Below are positions 53,620-61,565 of a stretch of DNA of 64,000 bases, one piece after another. The position numbers and the translations under genes were made by a program. Each line of letters opens with the position of its first letter. The first letter of the stretch is position 1. This DNA is from Bradyrhizobium sp. WSM3983 (GTDB lineage: Bacteria > Pseudomonadota > Alphaproteobacteria > Rhizobiales > Xanthobacteraceae), in assembly GCF_000473045.1 (NCBI RefSeq), contig NZ_AXAY01000018.1, positions 1-64,000 of the forward strand, given 5' to 3'. Under the pieces are notes generated by a model. That model was not told the origin of the DNA and did not search any database. It saw nothing but the letters and a program-made list of their open reading frames with translations.

Positions 53620-54945
53620 ATGAACGCACCGCTTCCTCCCAGGGTCGGCTCCCGCCAGGTGTTCGCCATCGCGGGCCCCGCGATGGTCGCGAACCTCACC
53701 ACGCCACTCATCGGCGTGGTCTCGACCATCGCCATCGGCCGGCTCGACGACGCCGCGCTGCTCGGCGGCGTCGCGATGGCCTCCGTGATCTTCGACTGCC
53801 TGTTCTGGCTGTTCGGCTTCCTGCGCATGAGCACGCTCGCCTTCACCGCGCAGGCGCTTGGCGCGGGCGAGACGCGCGAGCAGTCCGTAATCCTGGTGCG
53901 CGGCTTCATCGTCGCGGGCCTGATCGGCGGCGCACTGATTGCGCTGCAATTGCCGCTCGCAGGCGCGCTGTTCGACCTGATGGGCGGCAGCGAGGGCGTG
54001 ACGCGCGCCGCCAAAACCTACTTCATGATCCGGATCTGGTCGTCGCCATTCGCGCTCGCCAATTACGTCATCCTCGGCTGGCTGATCGGCCAGGGCCGCG
54101 CCAATCCGGCGCTGCTGCTCCAGGTCGTCATCAACCTCGTCAACATGATGGCGACGATCCTGCTGGTGCTGGTGTACGACACCGGCATCGCGGGTGCCGC
54201 GATCGCAGCGCTGCTGTCGGAAGCGGTCGGGTTCGGGCTCGGCCTGATCGTCTGCCGCCGACATGCGGACGATGGCTTCGCCGTGCCATCCGCAGCGCTG
54301 TTCGACCATGCCAAGCTGATGCGGCTGCTGTCGGTGAACTCCGACATCCTGATCCGCACCGCGGCGCTGATCGCGGTATTCCTGTTCTTCACCGCCAAGG
54401 GCGCGCGCTCCGGCGACGTGACGTTGGCGGCGAACTCGGTGCTCAATAATTTCCTCCTGGTCAGCGCCTTCTTCCTCGACGGCCTCGCCAACGCGGCGCA
54501 ACAGCTCTGCGGCCGCACCCTTGGCGCGCGCGACGCCAGGGGCTTTGCGGATTCGACCCGGCTGGTGCTGCTGTGGGGCCTCGGCTTTGCCATCGTCGTC
54601 GTCGTGCTGTTCGCGCTGTTCGGCCCGGCCCTGATCGATTTCATGACGGCGAGTGAAGACGTCCGCCGCGCCGCGCGCGAATTCCTGCCGTTCGTCGTGC
54701 TCGCGCCGATACCGGGTGTGTTCGCCTTCGGTTTCGACGGCATCTATATCGGCGCGACCTGGGCGCGCGAGATGCGCAATCTGATGCTGGTTTCGCTCGC
54801 GATCTTTCTCGGCACCTGGTGGGCGTTGCAATCGTTCGGCAACGCCGGACTGTGGACTGCGCTGATCGCCTCCTACGTCGCGCGCGGTGGATTGCAGGGC
54901 GCGCGCTATCCGGCGCAGTTCAGGGCGACGTTCCCTAAGATCTAG
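53620..54945 (+). CDS. MATE-family efflux transporter (DinF-like)
   Basis: 441 residues with twelve membrane helices in two MATE domains (about 15-210 and 225-435). Motifs include GPAMVANLTTPLIGVVSTIA near the start and the second-half LAANSVLNNFLLVSAFFLDGLANAAQQLCG. MATE pumps export drugs or metabolites with Na+ or H+. The DinF-like branch is often linked to stress responses; whether it works with the repair genes nearby is unknown. Confidence 0.92.
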   Translation: MNAPLPPRVGSRQVFAIAGPAMVANLTTPLIGVVSTIAIGRLDDAALLGGVAMASVIFDCLFWLFGFLRMSTLAFTAQALGAGETREQSVILVRGFIVAGLIGGALIALQLPLAGALFDLMGGSEGVTRAAKTYFMIRIWSSPFALANYVILGWLIGQGRANPALLLQVVINLVNMMATILLVLVYDTGIAGAAIAALLSEAVGFGLGLIVCRRHADDGFAVPSAALFDHAKLMRLLSVNSDILIRTAALIAVFLFFTAKGARSGDVTLAANSVLNNFLLVSAFFLDGLANAAQQLCGRTLGARDARGFADSTRLVLLWGLGFAIVVVVLFALFGPALIDFMTASEDVRRAAREFLPFVVLAPIPGVFAFGFDGIYIGATWAREMRNLMLVSLAIFLGTWWALQSFGNAGLWTALIASYVARGGLQGARYPAQFRATFPKI

Positions 54946-54947
54946 TT

Positions 54948-55076
54948 CTCGTGTCCCGGACGCGCTGCAGCGTGAAACGCTGCTGCGCAGAGCCGGGACC
55001 CAGAGCGCCGCAGGCATGGGGCCCCGGCTCTGCAGCGCACCGCTGAAGAAGCGCTGCGCTGCGTCCGGGGCACGAG
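54948..55076. repeat. Palindromic repeat with CTCGTGTCCCGGACGC ends
   Basis: About 129 bp with inverted ends CTCGTGTCCCGGACGC and GCGTCCGGGGCACGAG and internal GAGCCGGGACCC / GGGGCCCCGGCTC arms. It exactly fills the gap between the convergent MATE and pyrD genes and could act as a bidirectional terminator. A family different from the other repeats here. Confidence 0.85.
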
Positions 55077-55082
55077 ACCGCC

Positions 55083-56180
55083 TTACATCCCCGGCCAGTC
55101 TTCCGCCGTGAGCGTCGCCGCATCGGCGCCGACGATCTCGGAGAGCGAGTCTCGGCCCGTGCGGAGCAGCGTCGAGGTGAGGTCGCGCTTGATCTCGTCG
55201 ACGAGGCCGAGGCCCTTGTAGACCAGCGACGAATAAAGCTGGATCAGGCTGGCGCCGGCGCGGATCTTCGTCAGCGCCGCACCGCCAGAGTCCACGCCAC
55301 CGACACCGATCAGCGGGAAGGCGCCCTCGACGCGCACATAGGTCTCCGCGACCATGCGCGTCGACAGCCGGAACAGCGGCCGGCCGGACAGGCCGCCCTG
55401 CTCCTTCGACCGCATTTCCTCACGCAGCGTGCTCGGCCGCGCGATCGTCGTGTTCGACACGATCATGCCGTCGACTTTGCGCGAGCGCGCGACCTGCACG
55501 ACGTCGTCGAGCTGGGCGAGGCTGAGGTCCGGCGCGATCTTCAGCAGCACCGGCGTGTCGCCGGCCTTTTGGCGCACCCGCTCGCGCGCATCGATCACGT
55601 GCCCGAGCAGATCGTCAAGCAACGCGCCTTCCTGCAGATTGCGCAAGCCCGGCGTGTTGGGCGAGGAAACGTTGACGGTGAAATAGCTCGCCACCGGCGC
55701 AAAAGTCTCGATCAGCTTGACGTAGTCGGCGACGCGGTCCGGCGAATCCTTGTTGGCACCGACATTGACGCCGACGATGCCGCCATTCGCCGCACGTGCG
55801 GCGAGCCGGCGCAACGCGACCTCTGCGCCGTCATTGTTGAAACCCATGCGGTTGATGACGGCTTCGTCGCGCTCCAGCCGAAACAGCCGCGGCCGCGGAT
55901 TGCCTGCTTGCGGCTTCGGCGTCACCGAGCCGATCTCGACGAAGCCGAAGCCGAGCCGCAGCAGCGCATCCGGCACTTCCGCGCTCTTGTCGAAGCCGGC
56001 GGCCATGCCGATCGGGTTGGGAAAGTTGAGCCCGAAGGCGCGCACCGCAAGCTTGGGATCATCAGGCCGCGGCTTCACCGGCGGCAGGAAGCGCAGGCCC
56101 TGGATCGCGAGCCGGTGCGCGTCTTCCGGATCGAGCCAGCGCAATACCGGCAGCGAGAAGGCGTCGAAAGCGCGAATCAC
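55083..56180 (-). CDS. pyrD: Dihydroorotate dehydrogenase (quinone), class 2
   Basis: 365-residue FMN enzyme that oxidises dihydroorotate to orotate, passing electrons to the quinone pool at the inner membrane. The N-terminal helical membrane-association region (1-40) marks class 2. Signatures: FGLNFPNPIGMAAGFDKSAE, YFTVNVSSPNTPGLRNLQ with the catalytic serine, and KIAPDLS, IGVGGVDSGGAALTKIRAGA near the FMN phosphate. The start ATG overlaps the DUF952 stop by 4 bases. Confidence 0.97.
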   Translation of the reverse strand: MIRAFDAFSLPVLRWLDPEDAHRLAIQGLRFLPPVKPRPDDPKLAVRAFGLNFPNPIGMAAGFDKSAEVPDALLRLGFGFVEIGSVTPKPQAGNPRPRLFRLERDEAVINRMGFNNDGAEVALRRLAARAANGGIVGVNVGANKDSPDRVADYVKLIETFAPVASYFTVNVSSPNTPGLRNLQEGALLDDLLGHVIDARERVRQKAGDTPVLLKIAPDLSLAQLDDVVQVARSRKVDGMIVSNTTIARPSTLREEMRSKEQGGLSGRPLFRLSTRMVAETYVRVEGAFPLIGVGGVDSGGAALTKIRAGASLIQLYSSLVYKGLGLVDEIKRDLTSTLLRTGRDSLSEIVGADAATLTAEDWPGM

Positions 56181-56521
56181 GGGGCAAGCTCCGGGGTGTC
56201 GTGGCCACCATCGGAGCGCATGTTGAGATTGATCACCGAGAGCACCGCACCGAGATCGAGCTCGCCATAGAGATGCGGGAACAACTCCCCATTGCGCGAG
56301 CGCTCCCAGCGCAGTTCGCTCCCGAGCGCATCGCCGTCGACCTCGACCAGGAACAGCGCGCGCTGGCCGAAATAGTGCTTGCGCAGGGTCTCCGGAACCT
56401 GGCCGGCCGTCGAAAAATGGATGAATCCGTCGCGCGAATCATCCGCGCTGCCGCGGTACACGCCCTGCCGTTCCGCCTCGCGCCAGGCCGAGGCCGGACA
56501 GATTTTGTAGATCTTGACCAC
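56177..56521 (-). CDS. DUF952 family protein
   Basis: 114-residue DUF952 protein: VKIYKICPASAWREAERQGV, then GFIHFSTAGQVPETL, LFLVEVD and LRWERSRNGELFPHLYGEL. The family shares a fold with some ADP-ribosyltransferases but its function is unknown. No ATG; GTG 56521 is the start. It is translationally coupled to pyrD (ATGA), a pairing common in rhizobia, and may simply share its promoter. Confidence 0.87.
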   Translation of the reverse strand: MVKIYKICPASAWREAERQGVYRGSADDSRDGFIHFSTAGQVPETLRKHYFGQRALFLVEVDGDALGSELRWERSRNGELFPHLYGELDLGAVLSVINLNMRSDGGHDTPELAP

Positions 56522-56683
56522 CGCTTACCGGAGCCCTGTTTGCCGCCGAGCCGCTCATTGAGCCAGCCCATTGAGCCTTTTGGGTTTTTTCGTCTCTTAC
56601 GGGTCTTCAAACCCGGCGCGACCGTAAAGGCGGCCTTCCCTGAACTCAAGAGTGAGAGCCTATTCCCTTCCGATTTCATCGAA

Positions 56684-56753
56684 ACGGGGCTCTAGATTCT
56701 TGTTTCGACGCGTTTTCTTGACGCGAACCGGTACCCACTTCGCTTGAAAACGC
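56684..56753. repeat. Rhizobiales ACGCGAACCGGTACCCACTT repeat
   Basis: The sequence from TCTAGATTCTTGTTTCGACG through ACGCGAACCGGTACCCACTT to GCTTGAAAACGCC matches a highly abundant short repeat I know from rhizobial genomes. The surrounding gap 56522-56837 (316 bp) also has an T-rich stretch TTTTGGGTTTTTTCGTCTC, possibly a terminator relic, but no gene. Confidence 0.7.
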
Positions 56754-56837
56754 CTTGCTCGCCACCCCTTGCGCGAAAAACGGAAAACCGGTTGATTTGA
56801 GGACAGTTTTCCTGAGTTGCGACGGGCTGGACCTTCC

Positions 56838-57491
56838 ATGGTCAAACAGGCCAAAGCGCAGAGGATGCTGACCCACGACCAGATCTGGGCCGCGCTGGAC
56901 CGACTGGCCGCGCGCGCCGGGCTGTCGTCGTCTGGCCTTGCCAAGCGCGCCGGGCTTGACCCCACCACCTTCAACAAGTCCAAGCGCGTTACCTCCGATG
57001 GCCGCGAGCGCTGGCCCTCGACCGAATCGATCGCGAAGGCGCTGGCGGCGGCGGAGGCGTCGATCGACATTTTTGCCGGGCTGATCGGCGACGGCACCGG
57101 CGACGGTCGCGCCGTGCCGCTGCTCGGCTTCGCACAGGCCGGCGCAAGCGGCGCTTTCGACGATTCCGGCTTTCCGTCCGGCAAGGACTGGAGGGAGATC
57201 GCATTACCGAGCGCCGAGGACAACCGCGCCTTTGCGCTGGAGATTTCCGGCAATGCGCTGATGCCGGCCTATCGCGACGGCGACGTCATCCTGGTCTCAC
57301 CCAGCGTTCCGATCCGCAAGGGCGATCGCGTGGTGGTGAAGACGAAGGCTGGCGAAGTGATGGTCGCGACGCTCAAGCGCCGCACGGCGAAGGCGCTGGA
57401 ATTACGGCCCCTCGATGCGACGCAGGCGGAGCGGACGATGGCGGCGGGTGATGTCGCGTGGATCGCAAGGATCGTGTGGGCGAGCCAGTGA
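56838..57491 (+). CDS. XRE-type regulator with degenerate S24 peptidase domain
   Basis: 217 residues: N-terminal helix-turn-helix (about 12-75; QIWAALDRLAARAGLSSSGL) and a C-terminal LexA/UmuD-like S24 domain (about 90-215). The catalytic position reads ISGNALMPAYRDGD, with alanine (A140) where S24 peptidases have serine; the lysine region KTKAGEVMVATLKRR and a possible AG cleavage site (FAQAGASG) remain. Probably a repressor that does not self-cleave. ATG 56838 used. Confidence 0.87.
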   Translation: MVKQAKAQRMLTHDQIWAALDRLAARAGLSSSGLAKRAGLDPTTFNKSKRVTSDGRERWPSTESIAKALAAAEASIDIFAGLIGDGTGDGRAVPLLGFAQAGASGAFDDSGFPSGKDWREIALPSAEDNRAFALEISGNALMPAYRDGDVILVSPSVPIRKGDRVVVKTKAGEVMVATLKRRTAKALELRPLDATQAERTMAAGDVAWIARIVWASQ

Positions 57492-57503
57492 GACTTGCTC
57501 TGC

Positions 57504-57626
57504 TGTCATTCCCCGCGAAAGCGGGGAATCCAGTACGCCGCAGCGTCTCGGCTCTATAACGACTGCCTCTGGAATACTGAATCGTCCGCCCCAGTGCGCA
57601 ATTGCGCACAAGGCGGACGATGACAG
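57504..57626. repeat. Interspersed repeat, CCCCGCGAAAGCGGGG type
   Basis: About 123 bp, the same build as 7157: left hairpin GTCATTCCCCGCGAAAGCGG, CAGTACGCCGCAGC, GGAATACTGAATCGTCCG, then CAGTGCGCAATTGCGCACAA and an inverted end GGCGGACGATGACAG. It lies between the convergent S24-type gene and lysyl-tRNA synthetase gene. Confidence 0.87.
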
Positions 57627-57637
57627 TGAGGGTGCGG

Positions 57638-59281
57638 CTACGCACTCCGCGCCAGCGCACCGTCGATCATGTTGACCGCGTTCTGCACGCCGTACACCGC
57701 TACGAACGAGCCAAAGCGCGGGCCCTTCTCCTGGCCGAGCAGCACCTGGTAGAGCATGTTGAACCAGTCGAGCGTGACGCCGGGGCGGCCGTCCTTGCCC
57801 TTCTTGACCTGGTCGAGGAACGGCTCGCGGCGGCCGATCTCGTAGACGACGTTCTGGATGTCTTCGGCCGACGCAGCCGCCGGAAGCTGCGACAGCGCTT
57901 CGCGCAGATCCTGCAATGCTGCGCGCTCGGTATCCGTGGGCACGCGGAACTGCTTCGTCGGCGCGACGAAGTCGCGGTAGTAGTTGATGGCGTAGCCAAC
58001 CATCGCGTCGAGCTTCGGATGCGTCTGCGGGCTCACGCCGGGACGGTAGCGGCCGATGAAGCCCCACAGCGTCTCGGCGTTCTCTGCGTTCGACGACGAC
58101 ACCAGCGTCAGCAGAAGCTGGAACGTCACGGGCATGTCGCCCTTCGGAGGATTCCCCTGATGGATGTGCCAAACGGGATTGCCGAGCTGCTGCTTGTCAT
58201 CCTGCCTGGCAAAGCCGTCGCTGAATTGCTGGTAGTCGTCGACATTGCGCGGGATGACGTCGAAATACAGTCGCTTCGCCGCCTTCGGCTCGCGATACAT
58301 GAACAGCGTCAGCGATTCCGGCGAGGCATAGCGCAGCCACTCGTCGATGGTGAGGCCGTTGCCCTTCGACTTCGAGATCTTCTGGCCCTTCTCGTCGAGG
58401 AAGAGCTCGTAGTTGAAGCCTTCGGGCGGCGTGCCGCCGAGCGCCTTCGCGATCGCACCAGACAGCTTGACCGAGTCGATCAGGTCCTTGCCGGCCATCT
58501 CGTAGTCGACGCCGAGCGCAACCCAGCGCATCGCCCAGTCGGCCTTCCACTGGCATTTTACATTTCCACCGGTGACAGGCGTTTCAATTTCCTGATTCGT
58601 GTCGGGATCGACATAGGTCACGGTGCCCGCGGCGACGTCGCGGCGAATCATCGGCACTTGCAGCACGACACCGGTGGTCTTGCTGATCGGCAGGAACGGC
58701 GAATAGGTGGCGCGGCGATCGGGCCCGAGCGTCGGCAGGATGATCGCCATGACCTGGTCGTAGGCGGCGAGCATCTTCAGCAGCGTCGCGTCGAAGCGGC
58801 CGGACTTGTAATAGACGGTCGAGCTGGCGAACTCGTAGTCGAAACCGAAATGATCCAGGAATGCACGCAAGCGCGCGTTGTTGGCGTCACCAAACGACGG
58901 ATGCTCGTTCGAGAACGGGTCAGGCACCGCGGTGAGCGGCCGCCCCAGATATTGCGCCAAGAGATCCTTGTTCGGCACGTTATCCGGCACCTTGCGGAAG
59001 CCGTCCATGTCGTCGGAGAAGGCGAGCAGGCGCGTCTTGATCTTGTCCTCGGTCAGCACGCGGAAGGCATGCCGCACCATCGAGGTGCGCGCGACTTCGC
59101 CGAACGTGCCGATATGCGGCAGGCCGGACGGTCCATAGCCGGTCTCGAACAGCACCTCGTCCTTCGGGCTTTTCTTCAGCCGCGCGACAATGGCCTTCGC
59201 CTGCTCGAACGGCCAGGCGTTGGATTGTTCGGCGAGCGCGCGAAGATCGCTCGGGCTCATGTTGGGATCGATAACGGACAT
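57638..59281 (-). CDS. lysS: Lysyl-tRNA synthetase, class I
   Basis: 547-residue class I LysRS that charges tRNA-Lys. The archaeal-type enzyme (sometimes called LysK) is usual in alphaproteobacteria. HIGH-like motif GLPHIGTFGEV (about 52-62) and KMSKS-like motif KISKSKGNGLT are complete, with the C-terminal anticodon-binding helical domain. No class II LysRS is visible in the window, so this may be the sole enzyme. The ATG at 59281 gives the normal N-terminus. Confidence 0.95.
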   Translation of the reverse strand: MSVIDPNMSPSDLRALAEQSNAWPFEQAKAIVARLKKSPKDEVLFETGYGPSGLPHIGTFGEVARTSMVRHAFRVLTEDKIKTRLLAFSDDMDGFRKVPDNVPNKDLLAQYLGRPLTAVPDPFSNEHPSFGDANNARLRAFLDHFGFDYEFASSTVYYKSGRFDATLLKMLAAYDQVMAIILPTLGPDRRATYSPFLPISKTTGVVLQVPMIRRDVAAGTVTYVDPDTNQEIETPVTGGNVKCQWKADWAMRWVALGVDYEMAGKDLIDSVKLSGAIAKALGGTPPEGFNYELFLDEKGQKISKSKGNGLTIDEWLRYASPESLTLFMYREPKAAKRLYFDVIPRNVDDYQQFSDGFARQDDKQQLGNPVWHIHQGNPPKGDMPVTFQLLLTLVSSSNAENAETLWGFIGRYRPGVSPQTHPKLDAMVGYAINYYRDFVAPTKQFRVPTDTERAALQDLREALSQLPAAASAEDIQNVVYEIGRREPFLDQVKKGKDGRPGVTLDWFNMLYQVLLGQEKGPRFGSFVAVYGVQNAVNMIDGALARSA

Positions 59282-59359
59282 TCAGAAGGGCCTCCGGGCC
59301 GCGGAAAATAGCGATTTCCGGGCAGAATGCAAAAGTTGGTGCGCAACCATTGCGGAATC

Positions 59360-59438
59360 GTAGGGTAGGCAAAGCGAAGCGTGCCCACCGCTTTTGAGAA
59401 TGGTGGGCACGGCGCTAATGCGCCTTTGCCCACCCTAC
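59360..59438. repeat. GTAGGGTAGGCAAAG palindromic repeat
   Basis: About 79 bp: inverted ends GTAGGGTAGGCAAAG and CTTTGCCCACCCTAC, internal GCGTGCCCACCG and TGGTGGGCACGGCGC. Same family as 31126 and 47547. It lies between two minus-strand genes. Confidence 0.87.
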
Positions 59439-59477
59439 GGCAGGTCGCTCGCCGCCAGCGCGAACGAGGTGAAGCGA

Positions 59478-60425
59478 TCAGAACGGGCTCACCGAAAAAT
59501 ACCGCAGCCACAGATCAGTGTAGCGGCCTTTTTCCCAGACGCGGAACAGGGCCCAGTTCAGGGCCTGGCGCAGCACGTCGTTGCCCTTGCGCACGGCGAT
59601 GCCGATGCCCTCGCCGAAGAAGCGGCTTTCGACGAAGGGGCCACCGGAGAAGGCGCAGCAATCGCCGGAATCGGTGCCGTTGATCCAGAACGCGAGCGAG
59701 ATGGCATCACCAAAGATGAAATCGACATCGCCCTTGCGGAGCGCGGTGCGGAGCGCGTCGTCGTTGGGATAGCCGTGCAGTTCGGCGTCGGTGAACATCG
59801 CCTTGAGGTAGGCCTCATGCGCGGAGCCCCCGATGACGCCGACCTTCTTGCCTTCGAGATATTCGGGACGGATCTCCGGCATCACCGCATCCTTGCGCGA
59901 GGCGAAGCGCGCCGGCACACGGTAATAGGGATCGGTGAAGTCGACGCGCGCGCGAAGCTGCGGGCTCACCGCCATGGAAGCAATGATCGCATCGCCCCGG
60001 TTGGAGGTGAGCGCATCGACCAGCGTCTCGAAGCGGCGCATCTGCACGGTGCAGGTGACCTTGATCTCCTCGCAGAGCGCGCGGGCGAGATCGACGTTGA
60101 AGCCGGCGGGATTGCCGTCGGCACCGGTGTAGTTGAACGGCGGATAGTCGGTCTCGGTCAGGAAGCGGATCACGGTCAGGCGCGACAGGTCCGGCCGCTC
60201 CGGGCGCCGCCGCGGGTCCCAGAAACCGGGCACAGCTTGAGGGGCTGCTTGGGGCGTGGCCTGCGGCGCCGCCGGAGGTTGCTTCGCCGGGGCCTGCGCG
60301 CGGGCGCCGGACAGGCCTGCGAGCAGGCACGCAGCGACGGCAAGCCTCGTCAGCAAGCCACGGGCAGATTTGGACGATTTCGCCTGTTGCGATGAAGCCA
60401 TCGGCCGGAAATGAACGAATTTCAT
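59478..60425 (-). CDS. Amino-acid ABC transporter periplasmic binding protein (SBP_bac_3)
   Basis: 315 residues. Signal peptide (about 1-44, ending GARAQAP), a proline/glutamine/alanine linker (PAKQPPAAPQATPQAAPQAV, about 47-66), then a type 3 solute-binding domain with IRFLTETDYPPFNYTGADGN, GFNVDLARALCEEIKV, and MAVSPQLRARVDFTDPYYR. Typical ligands are polar amino acids. No permease or ATPase is adjacent. The linker before the domain is unusual and may tether it away from the membrane. Confidence 0.9.
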   Translation of the reverse strand: MKFVHFRPMASSQQAKSSKSARGLLTRLAVAACLLAGLSGARAQAPAKQPPAAPQATPQAAPQAVPGFWDPRRRPERPDLSRLTVIRFLTETDYPPFNYTGADGNPAGFNVDLARALCEEIKVTCTVQMRRFETLVDALTSNRGDAIIASMAVSPQLRARVDFTDPYYRVPARFASRKDAVMPEIRPEYLEGKKVGVIGGSAHEAYLKAMFTDAELHGYPNDDALRTALRKGDVDFIFGDAISLAFWINGTDSGDCCAFSGGPFVESRFFGEGIGIAVRKGNDVLRQALNWALFRVWEKGRYTDLWLRYFSVSPF

Positions 60426-60491
60426 TGGGATCGGAAGGCCTTATAGACCATCCGGCCGGGAACGCGAGCGCCGATTGCGGCTAGAGTGAAA

Positions 60492-60610
60492 GTGCGCCCC
60501 CTCTCCCGCTTGCGGGAGAGGGTTGGGTGTCTCCGCTGGGCGAGAGCCCCAATGAGGAGAGAGCCCTCACCCGCGGCTGCGGCGCGACCTCTCCCGCAAG
60601 CGGGAGAGGT
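60492..60610. repeat. CTCCCGCTTGCGGGAG-type palindromic repeat
   Basis: Left hairpin CCCCTCTCCCGCTTGCGGGA and right hairpin CCTCTCCCGCAAGCGGGAGA, with GAGCCCCAATGAGGAGAGAG and CCTCACCC between. Fills the gap between the scoI stop and the start of the binding-protein gene. Confidence 0.88.
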
Positions 60611-60616
60611 GAACTT

Positions 60617-61207
60617 TCAGAGATACCGCTTCAGCTCGGTCGCGGCCTCTTCCGGGGTCCGCTTCAGGTTGAACGGCGAAACGAAACGGCCGTCGCGGTC
60701 CATCAGGTAGATCAGCGCGGTGTGGTCCATGGTGTAGTCGCCGTCCTTGGTCGGGATCTTCTTGGCGTAGACCCGGTAGGAGGTGATCACCTTGGCGGTC
60801 TCGGCGGGATCGCCGCTGAGGCCCTCGAGATGCGGATCGAAGCTCGAGAGATAGTCCTTCATCGTCGCGGGCGTGTCGCGCTCGGGATCGACCGAGATGA
60901 AGACGGCGTTGACCTTGTCGGCATCCTTGCCCATCGCGCGCAGCACTTCCGAGAGCTCGAACAGCGAGGTCGGGCAGATATCGGGGCAATGCGTATAGCC
61001 GAAGAAGATCAGGGTCGGCTTGCCCTTGAGGTCCTTGTCGGTGAAGGCCTTGCCGGCCTGGTCGGTGAGCTGGAACGGGCCGCCGATCGAGGCCGGCTGC
61101 GCCACCTTGCTGACCCCGCCCATGGCCCAGAACAGCACCAGCAGACCGACGACGAGACTCGAGGCGAAGGCGGTCGCGATCACCAGCGGACGGGCAGTTG
61201 AGCTCAT
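60617..61207 (-). CDS. scoI: SCO1/SenC copper chaperone for cytochrome oxidase
   Basis: 196-residue thioredoxin-fold protein with an N-terminal membrane anchor (about 8-30) and the copper-binding residues C74 and C78 (GYTHCPDICPTSLFE) plus H162 (TMDHTALIYLMD). It inserts or reduces copper at the CuA site of subunit II (CoxB), encoded about 40 kb away in this window. ScoI of Bradyrhizobium has this role for aa3 oxidase. It follows a small TM protein gene by 23 bases in the same direction. Confidence 0.94.
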   Translation of the reverse strand: MSSTARPLVIATAFASSLVVGLLVLFWAMGGVSKVAQPASIGGPFQLTDQAGKAFTDKDLKGKPTLIFFGYTHCPDICPTSLFELSEVLRAMGKDADKVNAVFISVDPERDTPATMKDYLSSFDPHLEGLSGDPAETAKVITSYRVYAKKIPTKDGDYTMDHTALIYLMDRDGRFVSPFNLKRTPEEAATELKRYL

Positions 61208-61230
61208 GAGCGAATACTTCCTGTCGCGAA

Positions 61231-61425
61231 TCAGAAGCAGGCGGCAAAGCCGGTCCTGATCATTTCGAAGAACACCTGGGAGCCGTAATGGAACCAGAGC
61301 GCGAGCGCGCCGAGCACGACCAGCCCACCAACGCCAGCGCCGGCCAACAGCAGCACGGATGGCAGCCGGCCGGCATTAGGCGAATTGTCCGATACAGGAT
61401 GTGCCGGGTGCACGGGTTCAGCCAT
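61231..61425 (-). CDS. Small single-TM protein upstream of scoI
   Basis: 64 residues: polar N-terminus (MAEPVHPAHPVSDNSPNAGR), one membrane helix (about 22-43, VLLLAGAGVGGLVVLGALAL) and a short tail with one cysteine (FFEMIRTGFAACF). No family name is known. The tight spacing with scoI suggests co-expression and a possible role in oxidase copper assembly; that is inferred from position only. Confidence 0.65.
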   Translation of the reverse strand: MAEPVHPAHPVSDNSPNAGRLPSVLLLAGAGVGGLVVLGALALWFHYGSQVFFEMIRTGFAACF

Positions 61426-61514
61426 GGCAATGATCGGGGCGAAGGGCCCGGTTCCTAGGCCTCCAGATAAGCTCTGGCCCGCCTGCGGGCAAGGCGCACC
61501 GCCGACGGGCCAGG

Positions 61515-61556
61515 ACGATCCGGTCAAGACGATCCGGTCAGGCCGATCCGGTCAGG
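61515..61556. repeat. Three tandem 14-bp repeats
   Basis: Three direct copies of (A/C)CGATCCGGTCA(A/G)G at 61515, 61529 and 61543, in the 140-bp gap between the small TM gene and the secreted ClpP-like gene. May be a slipped-strand array or a cluster of binding sites. Confidence 0.7.
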
Positions 61557-61565
61557 CCGAGGATG

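Noticed and set aside
35521..60610. Recurring hairpin repeats considered as a CRISPR array
   Set aside because: Copies are kilobases apart, with no regular spacers or cas genes; they are interspersed palindromic elements.
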